Below are positions 1 to 8,268 of a stretch of DNA of 36,731 bases, piece after piece. The stretch spans positions 1-36,731 of the forward strand of contig JAFMCG010000008.1 in NCBI GenBank assembly GCA_017857895.1, written 5' to 3'. The translations under genes were made by a program, and so were the position numbers. This DNA is from Burkholderiaceae bacterium. GTDB taxonomy: Bacteria; Pseudomonadota; Gammaproteobacteria; Burkholderiales; Burkholderiaceae_B. Position 1 is the stretch's first letter; each line of letters starts with the position of its first letter. The notes under the pieces were generated by a model that saw only the letters and a list, made by a program, of their open reading frames with translations, searched no databases and was not told the DNA's origin.

Positions 1-73
1 TGACGCACTGGAGCAGGCTGCTGGTGGTGCGCAGGGGGGAAACAGTAATCAGTACACTGTGTGCTGGTGTTAG
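1..73 (+). CDS. RiPP/bacteriocin-like precursor peptide 1, 3' portion (5' truncated by window): ...DALEQAAGGAQGGNSNQYTVCWC*
   Basis: Manual translation in the frame that matches precursors 2 and 3. Same DALEQAAGGAQGG leader/core junction, stop TAG at 71-73. Confidence 0.75.
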   Translation, partial: DALEQAAGGAQGGNSNQYTVCWC

Positions 74-126
74 CCATTACTGACCGGTAACCCATACCCA
101 CTTGGGTACTCAACCTAGGAGTCAAT

Positions 127-270
127 ATGAACATTGAACTTGATGAAGTAGTTGTACAGGATGTCTCTGATGACGCGCTCGAGCTTGCTGCTGGTGGTGC
201 GCAGCTGCAGGGGGGATTCCATTCACAAATATACACTGCATGCATGCCGGCAGTTGGGTGTAGCAGTTAG
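127..270 (+). CDS. RiPP/bacteriocin-like precursor peptide 2 (47 aa): MNIELDEVVVQDVSDDALELAAGGAQLQGGFHSQIYTACMPAVGCSS*
   Basis: ATG at 127 preceded by AGGAG (CCTAGGAGTCAATATG). Acidic leader, double-Gly motif, short Cys/Ser/Thr-containing C-terminus. Paralogous to 340..489. Absent from the ORF track, which lists only longer ORFs. Confidence 0.78.
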   Translation: MNIELDEVVVQDVSDDALELAAGGAQLQGGFHSQIYTACMPAVGCSS

Positions 271-339
271 CCATTTGTACTCCTAGCCATTGCTGACAGC
301 TAACCCATACCCACTTGGGTACTTAACCTAGGAATCAAT

Positions 340-489
340 ATGAATATTGAACTTGATGAAGTTGTTGTGCAGGATGTTTCTGATGACGCACTGGAGCAGG
401 CTGCTGGTGGTGCGCAGGGGGGGTGTGACAGTATGAACAGCTTTCCTTGCTCCGTCTCGGTGTTGGTGTTAGATATTGCTGACCGGTAA
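340..489 (+). CDS. RiPP/bacteriocin-like precursor peptide 3 (49 aa): MNIELDEVVVQDVSDDALEQAAGGAQGGCDSMNSFPCSVSVLVLDIADR*
   Basis: The first 26 aa differ from precursor 2 at one position (Q/L). Conserved upstream spacer CCTAGGAATCAATATG. Different C-terminus. Confidence 0.75.
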   Translation: MNIELDEVVVQDVSDDALEQAAGGAQGGCDSMNSFPCSVSVLVLDIADR

Positions 490-525
490 CCTACAACCTT
501 GGTCGTGGGTACTATAAGTAAGACT

Positions 526-546
526 GCCACCTTCGGGTGGCTTTTT
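526..546 (+). terminator. Intrinsic terminator after the precursor cluster
   Basis: GCCACC-TTCG-GGTGGC-TTTTT: perfect 6-bp stem, UUCG-type tetraloop, T-run. Confidence 0.8.
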
Positions 547-782
547 AACGCCCGAGCAGCATCGTTTGAGCAAAATACAGTGCATAGGTGTGCTAGGAGT
601 CCCGAACAGAATTAGGGGGGTGGGGGTACGGTGGGGTCGGCAGATCCCGCTTTTAATTTTTTGGTGGGGTTTCGCTTTCAAAGCGGATGACACCCCCTAG
701 GGGTAAGCAATGTGCAAATGACTCGGGTGATGGTTTGTTGATCGAAATTTCTTGGGTATGCCTTTGGGTATGTAAAAATAAA

Positions 783-801
783 AAACGCCCCGAGAGGCGC
801 T
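783..801 (-). terminator. Probable terminator downstream of tRNA-Ser
   Basis: On the minus strand GCGCCTCTCGGGGCG followed by TTTTTTATTTTT. Confidence 0.55.
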
Positions 802-816
802 TAATTATTGAATTAC

Positions 817-907
817 TGGCGGACAGAGGGGGATTCGAACCCCCGATACGCTATGAACGTATACACGCTTTCCAGGCGTGCGCCTTCAACCGCTCGGCCA
901 CCTGTCC
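817..907 (-). tRNA. tRNA-Ser (anticodon GGA), CCA encoded
   Basis: Minus strand GGACAGGTGGCCGAGCGGTTGAAGGCGCACGCCTGGAAAGCGTGTATACG...GGGGGTTCGAATCCCCCTCTGTCCGCCA. Acceptor stem, GGA anticodon in a 7-nt loop, long variable arm and T-loop GGTTCGAATCC are all present. Confidence 0.95.
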
Positions 908-1003
908 TACACGAGCCGGTGAATTCCCGACCACGCAAGGGCTGAAGTTTAACAGAGACTTGCTAATGGAATATTTCGGTCTTGTTTGTGCTGTTCTGGG
1001 GTG

Positions 1004-1621
1004 TTATTTGTGTTGCAGGATGCGTTGCACGTAGCGAGCGATGGTGTCGATTTCTAAATTAACTTGGTGACCGGGTTTGACGTGCTGCAGGGTTGTGACT
1101 TGCATGGTGTGTGGGATCACGTTGATGCTGAACTCGGTGCCCGTCTCGATGTCTGTGACGTCGTTAACAGTCAGGCTAATCCCGTTGACGGTGATCGATC
1201 CTTTGTAGGCTAGGTACATGCCGAGCGACTTGGGTGCATGTATGACAAGCAACCAAGATTCTCCAACGGATTCGAATTTGACGACCTGACCCAAACCATC
1301 GACGTGACCGGAAACCAAATGGCCACCGATCTGATCACCTATCTTGAGTGACTTCTCTAAGTTCACCGGACCTGGCTTTTGTAGGCCCATTGTTTTGTTG
1401 AGGCTTTCACGCGAAACGTCAGCCGTGAAGTGCTGGCTCTCTGGTAATGACGTCACGGTCATGCACGCGCCTTCGATGGCGATTGAGTCTCCGAGTTTGA
1501 CGTCAGACATATCCAAACCACCCACTTCAATCAGAAGCCTCACGCCACTGTCGGCTTGTCCGGGGTGAATCGTCTCAACTTTTTTAATCTGGCCAACGGC
1601 GGCCACAATGCCTGTGAACAT
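1004..1621 (-). CDS. ribE: Riboflavin synthase, alpha subunit
   Basis: MFTGIVAAVGQIKKVE... start, duplicated lumazine-binding repeats (ACMTV, SLTVNDV, SINVIPHT). The ORF track start (1786) is an upstream extension. Confidence 0.95.
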   Translation of the reverse strand: MFTGIVAAVGQIKKVETIHPGQADSGVRLLIEVGGLDMSDVKLGDSIAIEGACMTVTSLPESQHFTADVSRESLNKTMGLQKPGPVNLEKSLKIGDQIGGHLVSGHVDGLGQVVKFESVGESWLLVIHAPKSLGMYLAYKGSITVNGISLTVNDVTDIETGTEFSINVIPHTMQVTTLQHVKPGHQVNLEIDTIARYVQRILQHK

Positions 1622-1643
1622 TCGTTTTCCCCTGAAATGATGC

Positions 1644-2804
1644 TTATTGCATGCGCTGGTTGTTGGCTTGGATGTGATCCACCAAGGCCTGCCAACGATT
1701 GATCGTGCGAGCCCTGACTCGGATATCGGGCTCAAAAGTCGCATGATCGATAAAGGCCAGTTGTCCCGCCTCACTGAGTTGGTCAATGCCGGGTAGTTTC
1801 ATCATGGGCAAACCATCGCCCAAGAACATCGGTGCCATGTAAAGCAACAACTCATCGACGCAATCCGACTGCCAAAAGGCCCCATTTAAGTTGGCGCCAG
1901 CCTCAACATGCAACTCATTGATGCCATGGCTACCCAGCCAGCGCAGCACAGCCGGCAAGTCGACCTTACCGGGCTGATTGGCTTGCGGCACTTCAATAAT
2001 CTTGGCACCCAAATCCTTAAGCGCTTGTTGCTTGGATTGGTCAGTGCTCGCAGTAAAGATCAACAAGCCCGGTGTCTGCATCAATTTGGCCGTTAGAGCG
2101 ACATCAAGCTTGTGATCAATCAAGGCCCGCAGTGGCTGTCTGGGCGTCTCAACTGCCCGTACATTCATTTGCGGATCATCGGTCTTCACCGTCCCGATAC
2201 CCGTCAACACACAACAACTGCGCGCACGCCAGTGATGACCATCGGCACGCGCCAAAGGCCCCGTGATCCACTGCGACTCACCACTGGGCAAAGCGGTTTT
2301 AAGATCCATCGATGCCGCAATCTTCAACCACGTGTAAGGCACGCCGCGAACCATACGCGACACAAAACCTGGGTTCACTTCCAGCGCCGGCATGGCCAAC
2401 ACACCAACCGTGACCTCAATGCCCGCAGCCCTGATTTGCTCGATGCCACGACCCGCCACCGCGGGATTAGGGTCAACGTGACCAATCACCACCCGCGCTG
2501 GCTTCACCTTTAGCAACGCATCTGTACAAGGTGGGGTCTTGCCGTGGTGGCTACAAGGTTCAAGCGTGACATACACGGTCGCGCCGTCAATGGATTGCTG
2601 ATTTTTTTTGGCGTCTCGCAATGCCATGATCTCAGCGTGAGCGTCACCAGACTTTTGAGTGACGCCCTGGCCAATCACTTGTCCATCCTTAACGATCAAG
2701 CAACCCACGCGAGGGTTCGGTGTGGGCACATACAAGGTTGAGTACGCCAATTCCAAGGCCTGAGCCATGAAATGTTGATCAGTGGCCAAACGGTCATCGG
2801 TCAT
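1644..2804 (-). CDS. ribD: Bifunctional diaminohydroxyphosphoribosylaminopyrimidine deaminase / 5-amino-6-(5-phosphoribosylamino)uracil reductase
   Basis: Cytidine-deaminase-like HAEIMAL and [14 protein letters not shown] motifs plus a C-terminal reductase domain. Confidence 0.95.
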   Translation of the reverse strand: MTDDRLATDQHFMAQALELAYSTLYVPTPNPRVGCLIVKDGQVIGQGVTQKSGDAHAEIMALRDAKKNQQSIDGATVYVTLEPCSHHGKTPPCTDALLKVKPARVVIGHVDPNPAVAGRGIEQIRAAGIEVTVGVLAMPALEVNPGFVSRMVRGVPYTWLKIAASMDLKTALPSGESQWITGPLARADGHHWRARSCCVLTGIGTVKTDDPQMNVRAVETPRQPLRALIDHKLDVALTAKLMQTPGLLIFTASTDQSKQQALKDLGAKIIEVPQANQPGKVDLPAVLRWLGSHGINELHVEAGANLNGAFWQSDCVDELLLYMAPMFLGDGLPMMKLPGIDQLSEAGQLAFIDHATFEPDIRVRARTINRWQALVDHIQANNQRMQ

Positions 2805-3271
2805 CGCTTGCGGCCCGTGGGTGGCATCTGCATTTCTTTAATGGCTTGCACAAATTCACCAATATCCTCAAAACTCTTGTATACCGACGCAAACCTCACA
2901 TAAGCCACCTTATCGAGCTTGTTGAGTTCTTGCATCACAAGGGCACCAATTTTTTCTGTTGAGACCTCTCGCTCACCGCTCGTGAGCAACTGCTCTTCGA
3001 TGCGGTGCGCCACTTGATCAATTTGATCAAGGCTGACAGGGCGTTTTCTGAGGGCGAGCTTCAAGCTCGCCTTCAGTTTCAGTGGGTCGTATTCGTGGCG
3101 GCTGCTGTTGCGCTTAACCACCGTTGGCATCGACAACTCAGCACGCTCGTAAGTCGTGTAGCGGCGATCACATTTCTCACAACGGCGACGACGTCGAATG
3201 ACATCGCCCTCTTCGCCGATACGAGAATCAACAACCAGTGTCTCGGAATGACCGCAAAAAGGACACTTCAT
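2801..3271 (-). CDS. nrdR: Transcriptional repressor NrdR (ribonucleotide reductase regulator)
   Basis: [17 protein letters not shown]...[18 protein letters not shown] zinc ribbon plus ATP-cone. Confidence 0.96.
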   Translation of the reverse strand: MKCPFCGHSETLVVDSRIGEEGDVIRRRRRCEKCDRRYTTYERAELSMPTVVKRNSSRHEYDPLKLKASLKLALRKRPVSLDQIDQVAHRIEEQLLTSGEREVSTEKIGALVMQELNKLDKVAYVRFASVYKSFEDIGEFVQAIKEMQMPPTGRKR

Positions 3272-3298
3272 TCGATATCGTCAGCCGCCCTGAACAGA

Positions 3299-4543
3299 TT
3301 AACGGTAAACCGGAAACGCGCTGGTCAAAGCATGCACCCGCTCACGCACAGACTCTAAATTGGCGCTATCCGTTGGCTTATCCAAAACGTCAGCAATCAA
3401 ATGCGCCGTCTCTTTGGCCTGATCTTCCTTAAACCCACGGGTGGTCATCGCTGGCGTCCCCAAACGCACACCGCTGGTCACAAAAGGCTTCTCTGGGTCA
3501 TTTGGAATCGCGTTCTTGTTGACCGTGATGTGCGCGTGGCCCAAGGCCTCTTCTGCGACCTTACCCGTGATGCCTTTGGCGCGTAAATCGACCAACATCA
3601 CATGGCTTTCGGTGCGACCCGACACAATACGCAGACCACGTGCAACCAAGGTCTCAGCCATCACTTGCGCATTTTTCACAACCTGCGCAGAGTAGGTTTT
3701 AAATTCAGGCGCCGAGGCTTCTTTAAAAGCCACCGCCTTGGCCGCAATCACGTGCATCAAAGGACCGCCTTGCATGCCTGGGAAGATAGCCGAGTTGATG
3801 CTCTTCTCGTGCTCAGACTTCATCATGATGATGCCGCCCCGAGGACCACGCAGGCCCTTGTGAGTGGTCGAGGTCACGAAGTCCGCGTAAGGCACGGGAT
3901 TGGGATAAGCACCACCGGCCGCCAAGCCAGAGAAGTGCGCCAAATCAACCAACAACAAAGCGCCACTGTCTTTGGCAATCTTCGAGAGACGCTCAAAATC
4001 CATGCGCAGCGAATAAGCCGAGGCGCCCGCCACAATCAACTTGGGCTTTTCTGTTTTGGCGAGATGCTCGACCTTGTCGTAGTCCAACACTTCATTGGCA
4101 TCCAAACCGTACTGCAAAAAGTTATACAGCTTGCCTGAGGCGTTCACGCTTGCGCCGTGGGTTAAGTGCCCGCCATCGGCCAAGCTCATACCAAGCACCG
4201 TGTCACCGGGCTTTAACACTGCCAAGTAAACCGCTTGGTTTGCTTGTGAGCCTGAGTTGGGTTGCACGTTAGCCGCTTGGGCGCCAAACAATGCTTTCAA
4301 GCGATCAATAGCCAGCTGCTCAACAATGTCCACAAACTCGCAACCACCGTAGTAACGCTTGCCGGGATACCCTTCAGCGTACTTGTTGGTCATCTGTGAG
4401 CCCTGAGCTTGCATCACCGCTGGGCTGGTGTAATTTTCAGAGGCGATCAGCTCGATGTGTTGCTCTTGGCGGATGTCTTCCTTTTGGATGGCATCCCACA
4501 CGTCTGGGTCAACACGGTCTAGGGTCAGTTTGCGGTCAAACAT
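3299..4543 (-). CDS. glyA: Serine hydroxymethyltransferase
   Basis: [48 protein letters not shown] motifs. Start set at MFDRKL. Confidence 0.97.
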   Translation of the reverse strand: MFDRKLTLDRVDPDVWDAIQKEDIRQEQHIELIASENYTSPAVMQAQGSQMTNKYAEGYPGKRYYGGCEFVDIVEQLAIDRLKALFGAQAANVQPNSGSQANQAVYLAVLKPGDTVLGMSLADGGHLTHGASVNASGKLYNFLQYGLDANEVLDYDKVEHLAKTEKPKLIVAGASAYSLRMDFERLSKIAKDSGALLLVDLAHFSGLAAGGAYPNPVPYADFVTSTTHKGLRGPRGGIIMMKSEHEKSINSAIFPGMQGGPLMHVIAAKAVAFKEASAPEFKTYSAQVVKNAQVMAETLVARGLRIVSGRTESHVMLVDLRAKGITGKVAEEALGHAHITVNKNAIPNDPEKPFVTSGVRLGTPAMTTRGFKEDQAKETAHLIADVLDKPTDSANLESVRERVHALTSAFPVYR

Positions 4544-4677
4544 TGGGTTCGTCCTGGCTAAAAGTCGACGGGAAAATAGCAATAGTGGAAATGCAATCAG
4601 GCGGCAAACACCGCCTGACCGACAACATGAACAATTTATGACTCATTATTGTACCGCCACCAGCACCCTTGTTGCCT

Positions 4678-5319
4678 TTACCCGACTTGTTTAGGGGCTA
4701 AGGCAGGGTTAAGCGTGTAGGTTCCCGTGAGGCTAGCCTGACCTAGGACGTGGCCTTGCATTGCTTTAACCGCCTGCGGCCCAGAAAACACGCCCTCTAG
4801 GGGCAGCTTATCCACGTCCAACGCATAAACCGTAAAAACATAGCGGTGGATCAGCGCATCATTCCAAGGCGGGCAAGGACCGTCGTAACCAAAATACTGG
4901 CCAGACATGTCGCGATCAGCGGCAAACCAGCCGGTATAGTCATTGGTACCTTGACGGGTTTCGTGTGGCGTTAAAGGCCCACCCTTTCCACGTGGCACCA
5001 CCTCATTAGAATATTCACCTTCTGCGATCTCACGCTTATCAGCAGCCAAATCCACCAAAACCCAGTGATAGAAATCAGCGCGCGGTAAGTCAGCTGGGAC
5101 TTCACGGCCCTCTTGATTAACATCATCAGGCCGTGTTGGTACATCCGGATCATGACAAATCACCGCAAACGAAAGCGTGCCAGCCGGCACCTCATCCCAA
5201 ACCAAATGGGGATTGAGGTTATCAGCCAAAGCCACGTGATTCTGAGAATCAATTTTTCCGAAGGCGTAGAGTTCTGGGATGCAAGCCTGATCAGCAAATG
5301 AAAGACTCGACAATTTCAT
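4678..5319 (-). CDS. YbhB/YbcL-family (PEBP / Raf-kinase-inhibitor-like) protein
   Basis: HLVWDEVPAGTLSFAVICHDPD, FYHWVLVDLA, YDGPCPPWNDALIHRYVFTVYALD. Confidence 0.88.
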   Translation of the reverse strand: MKLSSLSFADQACIPELYAFGKIDSQNHVALADNLNPHLVWDEVPAGTLSFAVICHDPDVPTRPDDVNQEGREVPADLPRADFYHWVLVDLAADKREIAEGEYSNEVVPRGKGGPLTPHETRQGTNDYTGWFAADRDMSGQYFGYDGPCPPWNDALIHRYVFTVYALDVDKLPLEGVFSGPQAVKAMQGHVLGQASLTGTYTLNPALAPKQVG

Positions 5320-5428
5320 GGCAAACTCCTTAAGTATTTCGGGCGGACAGCACCGCCTAGCAGGCCTTTAAAGAAAGTCCTGCCATCGCAGGGGCCCATG
5401 CCCTCTAGCAACCCCATCACATCAAGGT

Positions 5429-6655
5429 TTAGCTTACCTTAACACGGGCAAATTTACGTTTACCAACTTGTAAGATATAAATGCCAGGGCCTAGTGTTAA
5501 ACCCTTATCAGAGATCTTTTCGCCATCGACACGAACCCCACTCTGCTCTATATTTCGCTGCGCCTCAGAGCCAGAACTGACTAGTGCAGCATCGCGCAGC
5601 GCCTTCAAAATACCCACAGGGCCAGAGCCAAGCGAAACCTCAGGCATGTCCTCAGGGATCGCCCCATCACGGAACCGGGCTTCAAAGGCAGCCAAAGCGG
5701 CTTGCCCACTACCGACCCCATGGAAACGATCAACGATCTCTTGGGCCAACATCACTTTGATGTCCCGCGGATTGCGGCCCTCTTCGGTCTGCTTCTTAAG
5801 GCCTTCAATGTCTACCAAGGATTTAAACGACAACAGCTCAAAGTACTGCCACATGAGCGTGTCGGAAATCGACATGAGTTTGCCAAACATCGAATCGGAC
5901 GGCTCGCTGATGGCAATGTAGTTGCCTTTGGACTTGGACATTTTGTCGACACCGTCGGTGCCCACCAAAAGCGGCATCGTCAAAATGCACTGCGGCGTCT
6001 GCCCCATTTCCTTTTGCAGCTCACGGCCCACTAGCAAGTTGAACTTCTGGTCAGTGCCCCCGAGCTCAAGATCAGCCTTTAGCGCCACAGAGTCATAGCC
6101 CTGCATCAGCGGGTAAAGAAACTCGTGCACCGAGATGGCCACGCCATTGCGAAATCGCTGCGTAAAGTCCTCGCGCTCCATCATGCGCGCCACCGTATAG
6201 CGCGAAGCGAGCTCAATCATGCCCCGTGCCCCAAGCGGATCACACCACTCTGAGTTGTACCTAATTTCGGTCTTTTCTGGGTCAAGTACCAAGCTGGCTT
6301 GGGCGTAATAAGTTTTGGCGTTGGCCTCAATTTGCTCGCGTGTGAGCGGCGGACGGGTGTTGTTGCGTCCCGACGGGTCACCAATCATGGCGGTAAAGTC
6401 GCCAATCAAAAAAATCACCGTGTGCCCTAGGTCTTGTAACTGCCTGAGTTTATTGAGCACCACCGTGTGACCCAAATGGATATCTGGGGCTGTCGGATCA
6501 AGCCCGAGCTTGATGCGCAGCGGGATGTTTTCAGCGTGGCTGCGAGCCAGTTTTTGAATGAATTCTTGCTCGACCAATAGTTCGTCACAACCGCGTTTGG
6601 CGATCTGAAGACTTTCCTTCACAAGGTCGGTAATGGGGTACGTTTTTTGAGTCAT
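5429..6655 (-). CDS. tyrS: Tyrosyl-tRNA synthetase
   Basis: [33 protein letters not shown]-terminal S4 domain. Start set at MTQKTYPI. Confidence 0.95.
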   Translation of the reverse strand: MTQKTYPITDLVKESLQIAKRGCDELLVEQEFIQKLARSHAENIPLRIKLGLDPTAPDIHLGHTVVLNKLRQLQDLGHTVIFLIGDFTAMIGDPSGRNNTRPPLTREQIEANAKTYYAQASLVLDPEKTEIRYNSEWCDPLGARGMIELASRYTVARMMEREDFTQRFRNGVAISVHEFLYPLMQGYDSVALKADLELGGTDQKFNLLVGRELQKEMGQTPQCILTMPLLVGTDGVDKMSKSKGNYIAISEPSDSMFGKLMSISDTLMWQYFELLSFKSLVDIEGLKKQTEEGRNPRDIKVMLAQEIVDRFHGVGSGQAALAAFEARFRDGAIPEDMPEVSLGSGPVGILKALRDAALVSSGSEAQRNIEQSGVRVDGEKISDKGLTLGPGIYILQVGKRKFARVKVS

Positions 6656-6825
6656 GGCGGAAAAGTTTGGTTTGGGACTGAAACAAACGGTAACAGACGG
6701 GCGGTAACACCAAAAAACGTCTGTTCTCACCAGATGAAATCAACTACCATTATGACAGGAATCAATTCGGTCACTTTTCGTGTCCGATGATATTGTGCGA
6801 TTAAGTGCAACCGCTTCGATAATTT

Positions 6826-8244
6826 TTGACAAAAGACCCTATCGCAATGACCGACCTGCGCCAAGCGAACCACCTTCCGTTAAAGAAAAATCAACCAACG
6901 GTTTCTGGTCAGCAACGGCGCCCCCTCAAAACGGCACTCGGTCTGACCGTTGCGGGTTTGCTGGTTGGTGCTGGTGCCTTCGCCATGGTGCAGCCCTCAA
7001 AGTCGGTTCTACCCGAGCAAAGGGTCGTGGCCGATACCTTTTCCCTGCCCCTACCGGGGGCAGTTCCAAACGAGTCCACAGCAGCCGCTGACGATTACCG
7101 ACTTGAAACTCGGATTCAATCCGGTGACACCATTGCCAGCATCTTGTCGCGACTCGACGTTTCCGAGCAAGGCTTGATGGGTTTTATTACCGCCAACAAA
7201 GACACCCGCAAAGCCGCCCATCGGCTGGTACCGGGGCGCACCGTTCAGGCCTCGCTTGATGCCAATGGCGCCATGAACTGGGTGCGTTACATCCACACCC
7301 CAGGCACTGAAGACAAAGGCGAATATGTCACCGAGTATCTCGAGCTCGTCAAGAACCCAGATGGTTCATTTGCTGCCGAAGAAAAAGTTGCCAGCACCGA
7401 ATCCCAAACAAATATCGCATCTGGGCGCATTAAATCGTCATTGTTCGGCGCCACCGATCAGGCGGGTATCCCTGACGCGGTGACCATGCAAATCGCCGAG
7501 ACCTTGGGTGGTCGCTTGGACTTTGTGCGCGACATTCGAGAAGGCGATGAGTTTCGCGTGATTTACGAAACCCGGACCTTCGAAGGCCGGCCCGCTGGCG
7601 CCGGACGGGTTTTGGCGGTTGAATTCATCAATGCAAACAAACGCTTCGAAGCCCTGTGGTTTGAACCCAAAGATGGCTCGGGCGGTTACTACGACGCCGA
7701 TGGCAAGAGCCTGAGAGGGGCGTTTTTACGCTCAGCCATCCCGTTTACCCGGATCAGCTCTAAATTCGGTATGCGCAAGCACCCTATTCACAAGCGTTGG
7801 CGCTCACACAATGGCATCGATTTCGCAGCCCCAACGGGCACACCGATTCGAGCCACTGGCGACGGTGTGGTGCAGTTCATTGGCACCCAAGGTGGCTACG
7901 GCAAAACCATTATTTTGCGCCACCCCAATAACATTACTACCCTATTTGCGCACCAAAGCCGCTTTGCCCAAGGCCTTAAACAAGGTGATCGGGTGTCGCA
8001 GGGGCAGACCATCGGATTCGTCGGCTCAACGGGCTGGTCCACTGGCCCTCACTTGCACTACGAATTTCGCATCAGCAACAAACCCGTCGATCCATTGGGC
8101 ATCAAGATGCCTGAAGCAATCGTCCTTGACAGTCAGCAACAACAACAATTTGCCGAAACCGCGCTGCCCTTGCGCGAGCAACTTAAAAAACTAGCCGTCC
8201 TTAATGAGGACAATGGTGATGCCTTACAACTCGCCAAACGTTAA
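6826..8244 (+). CDS. M23-family murein endopeptidase (OapA/LysM-like N-terminal region); start may be ATG 6847
   Basis: HNGIDFAAPTGTPIRATGDGVV and GWSTGPHLHYEFR (LytM HxH active site), N-terminal TM segment. Confidence 0.92.
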   Translation: MTKDPIAMTDLRQANHLPLKKNQPTVSGQQRRPLKTALGLTVAGLLVGAGAFAMVQPSKSVLPEQRVVADTFSLPLPGAVPNESTAAADDYRLETRIQSGDTIASILSRLDVSEQGLMGFITANKDTRKAAHRLVPGRTVQASLDANGAMNWVRYIHTPGTEDKGEYVTEYLELVKNPDGSFAAEEKVASTESQTNIASGRIKSSLFGATDQAGIPDAVTMQIAETLGGRLDFVRDIREGDEFRVIYETRTFEGRPAGAGRVLAVEFINANKRFEALWFEPKDGSGGYYDADGKSLRGAFLRSAIPFTRISSKFGMRKHPIHKRWRSHNGIDFAAPTGTPIRATGDGVVQFIGTQGGYGKTIILRHPNNITTLFAHQSRFAQGLKQGDRVSQGQTIGFVGSTGWSTGPHLHYEFRISNKPVDPLGIKMPEAIVLDSQQQQQFAETALPLREQLKKLAVLNEDNGDALQLAKR

Positions 8245-8268
8245 GCCAATCCGCCGCGAGGCTCTTCA

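Noticed and set aside
614-640. G-rich stretch GGGGGGTGGGGGTACGGTGGGGTCGG as a G-quadruplex
   Set aside because: Only three runs of three or more G plus one GG; a canonical four-tract, three-tetrad G4 is not satisfied without bulges.
300-693. Minus-strand ORFs of 76 and 74 aa (300..530, 469..693)
   Set aside because: They are antisense to the precursor array and its terminator, with low-complexity translations and no RBS or family signal.
687-1034. 115-aa + strand ORF in the track
   Set aside because: It runs antisense through the tRNA-Ser gene; the protein is the translation of tRNA complement and has no recognisable family.
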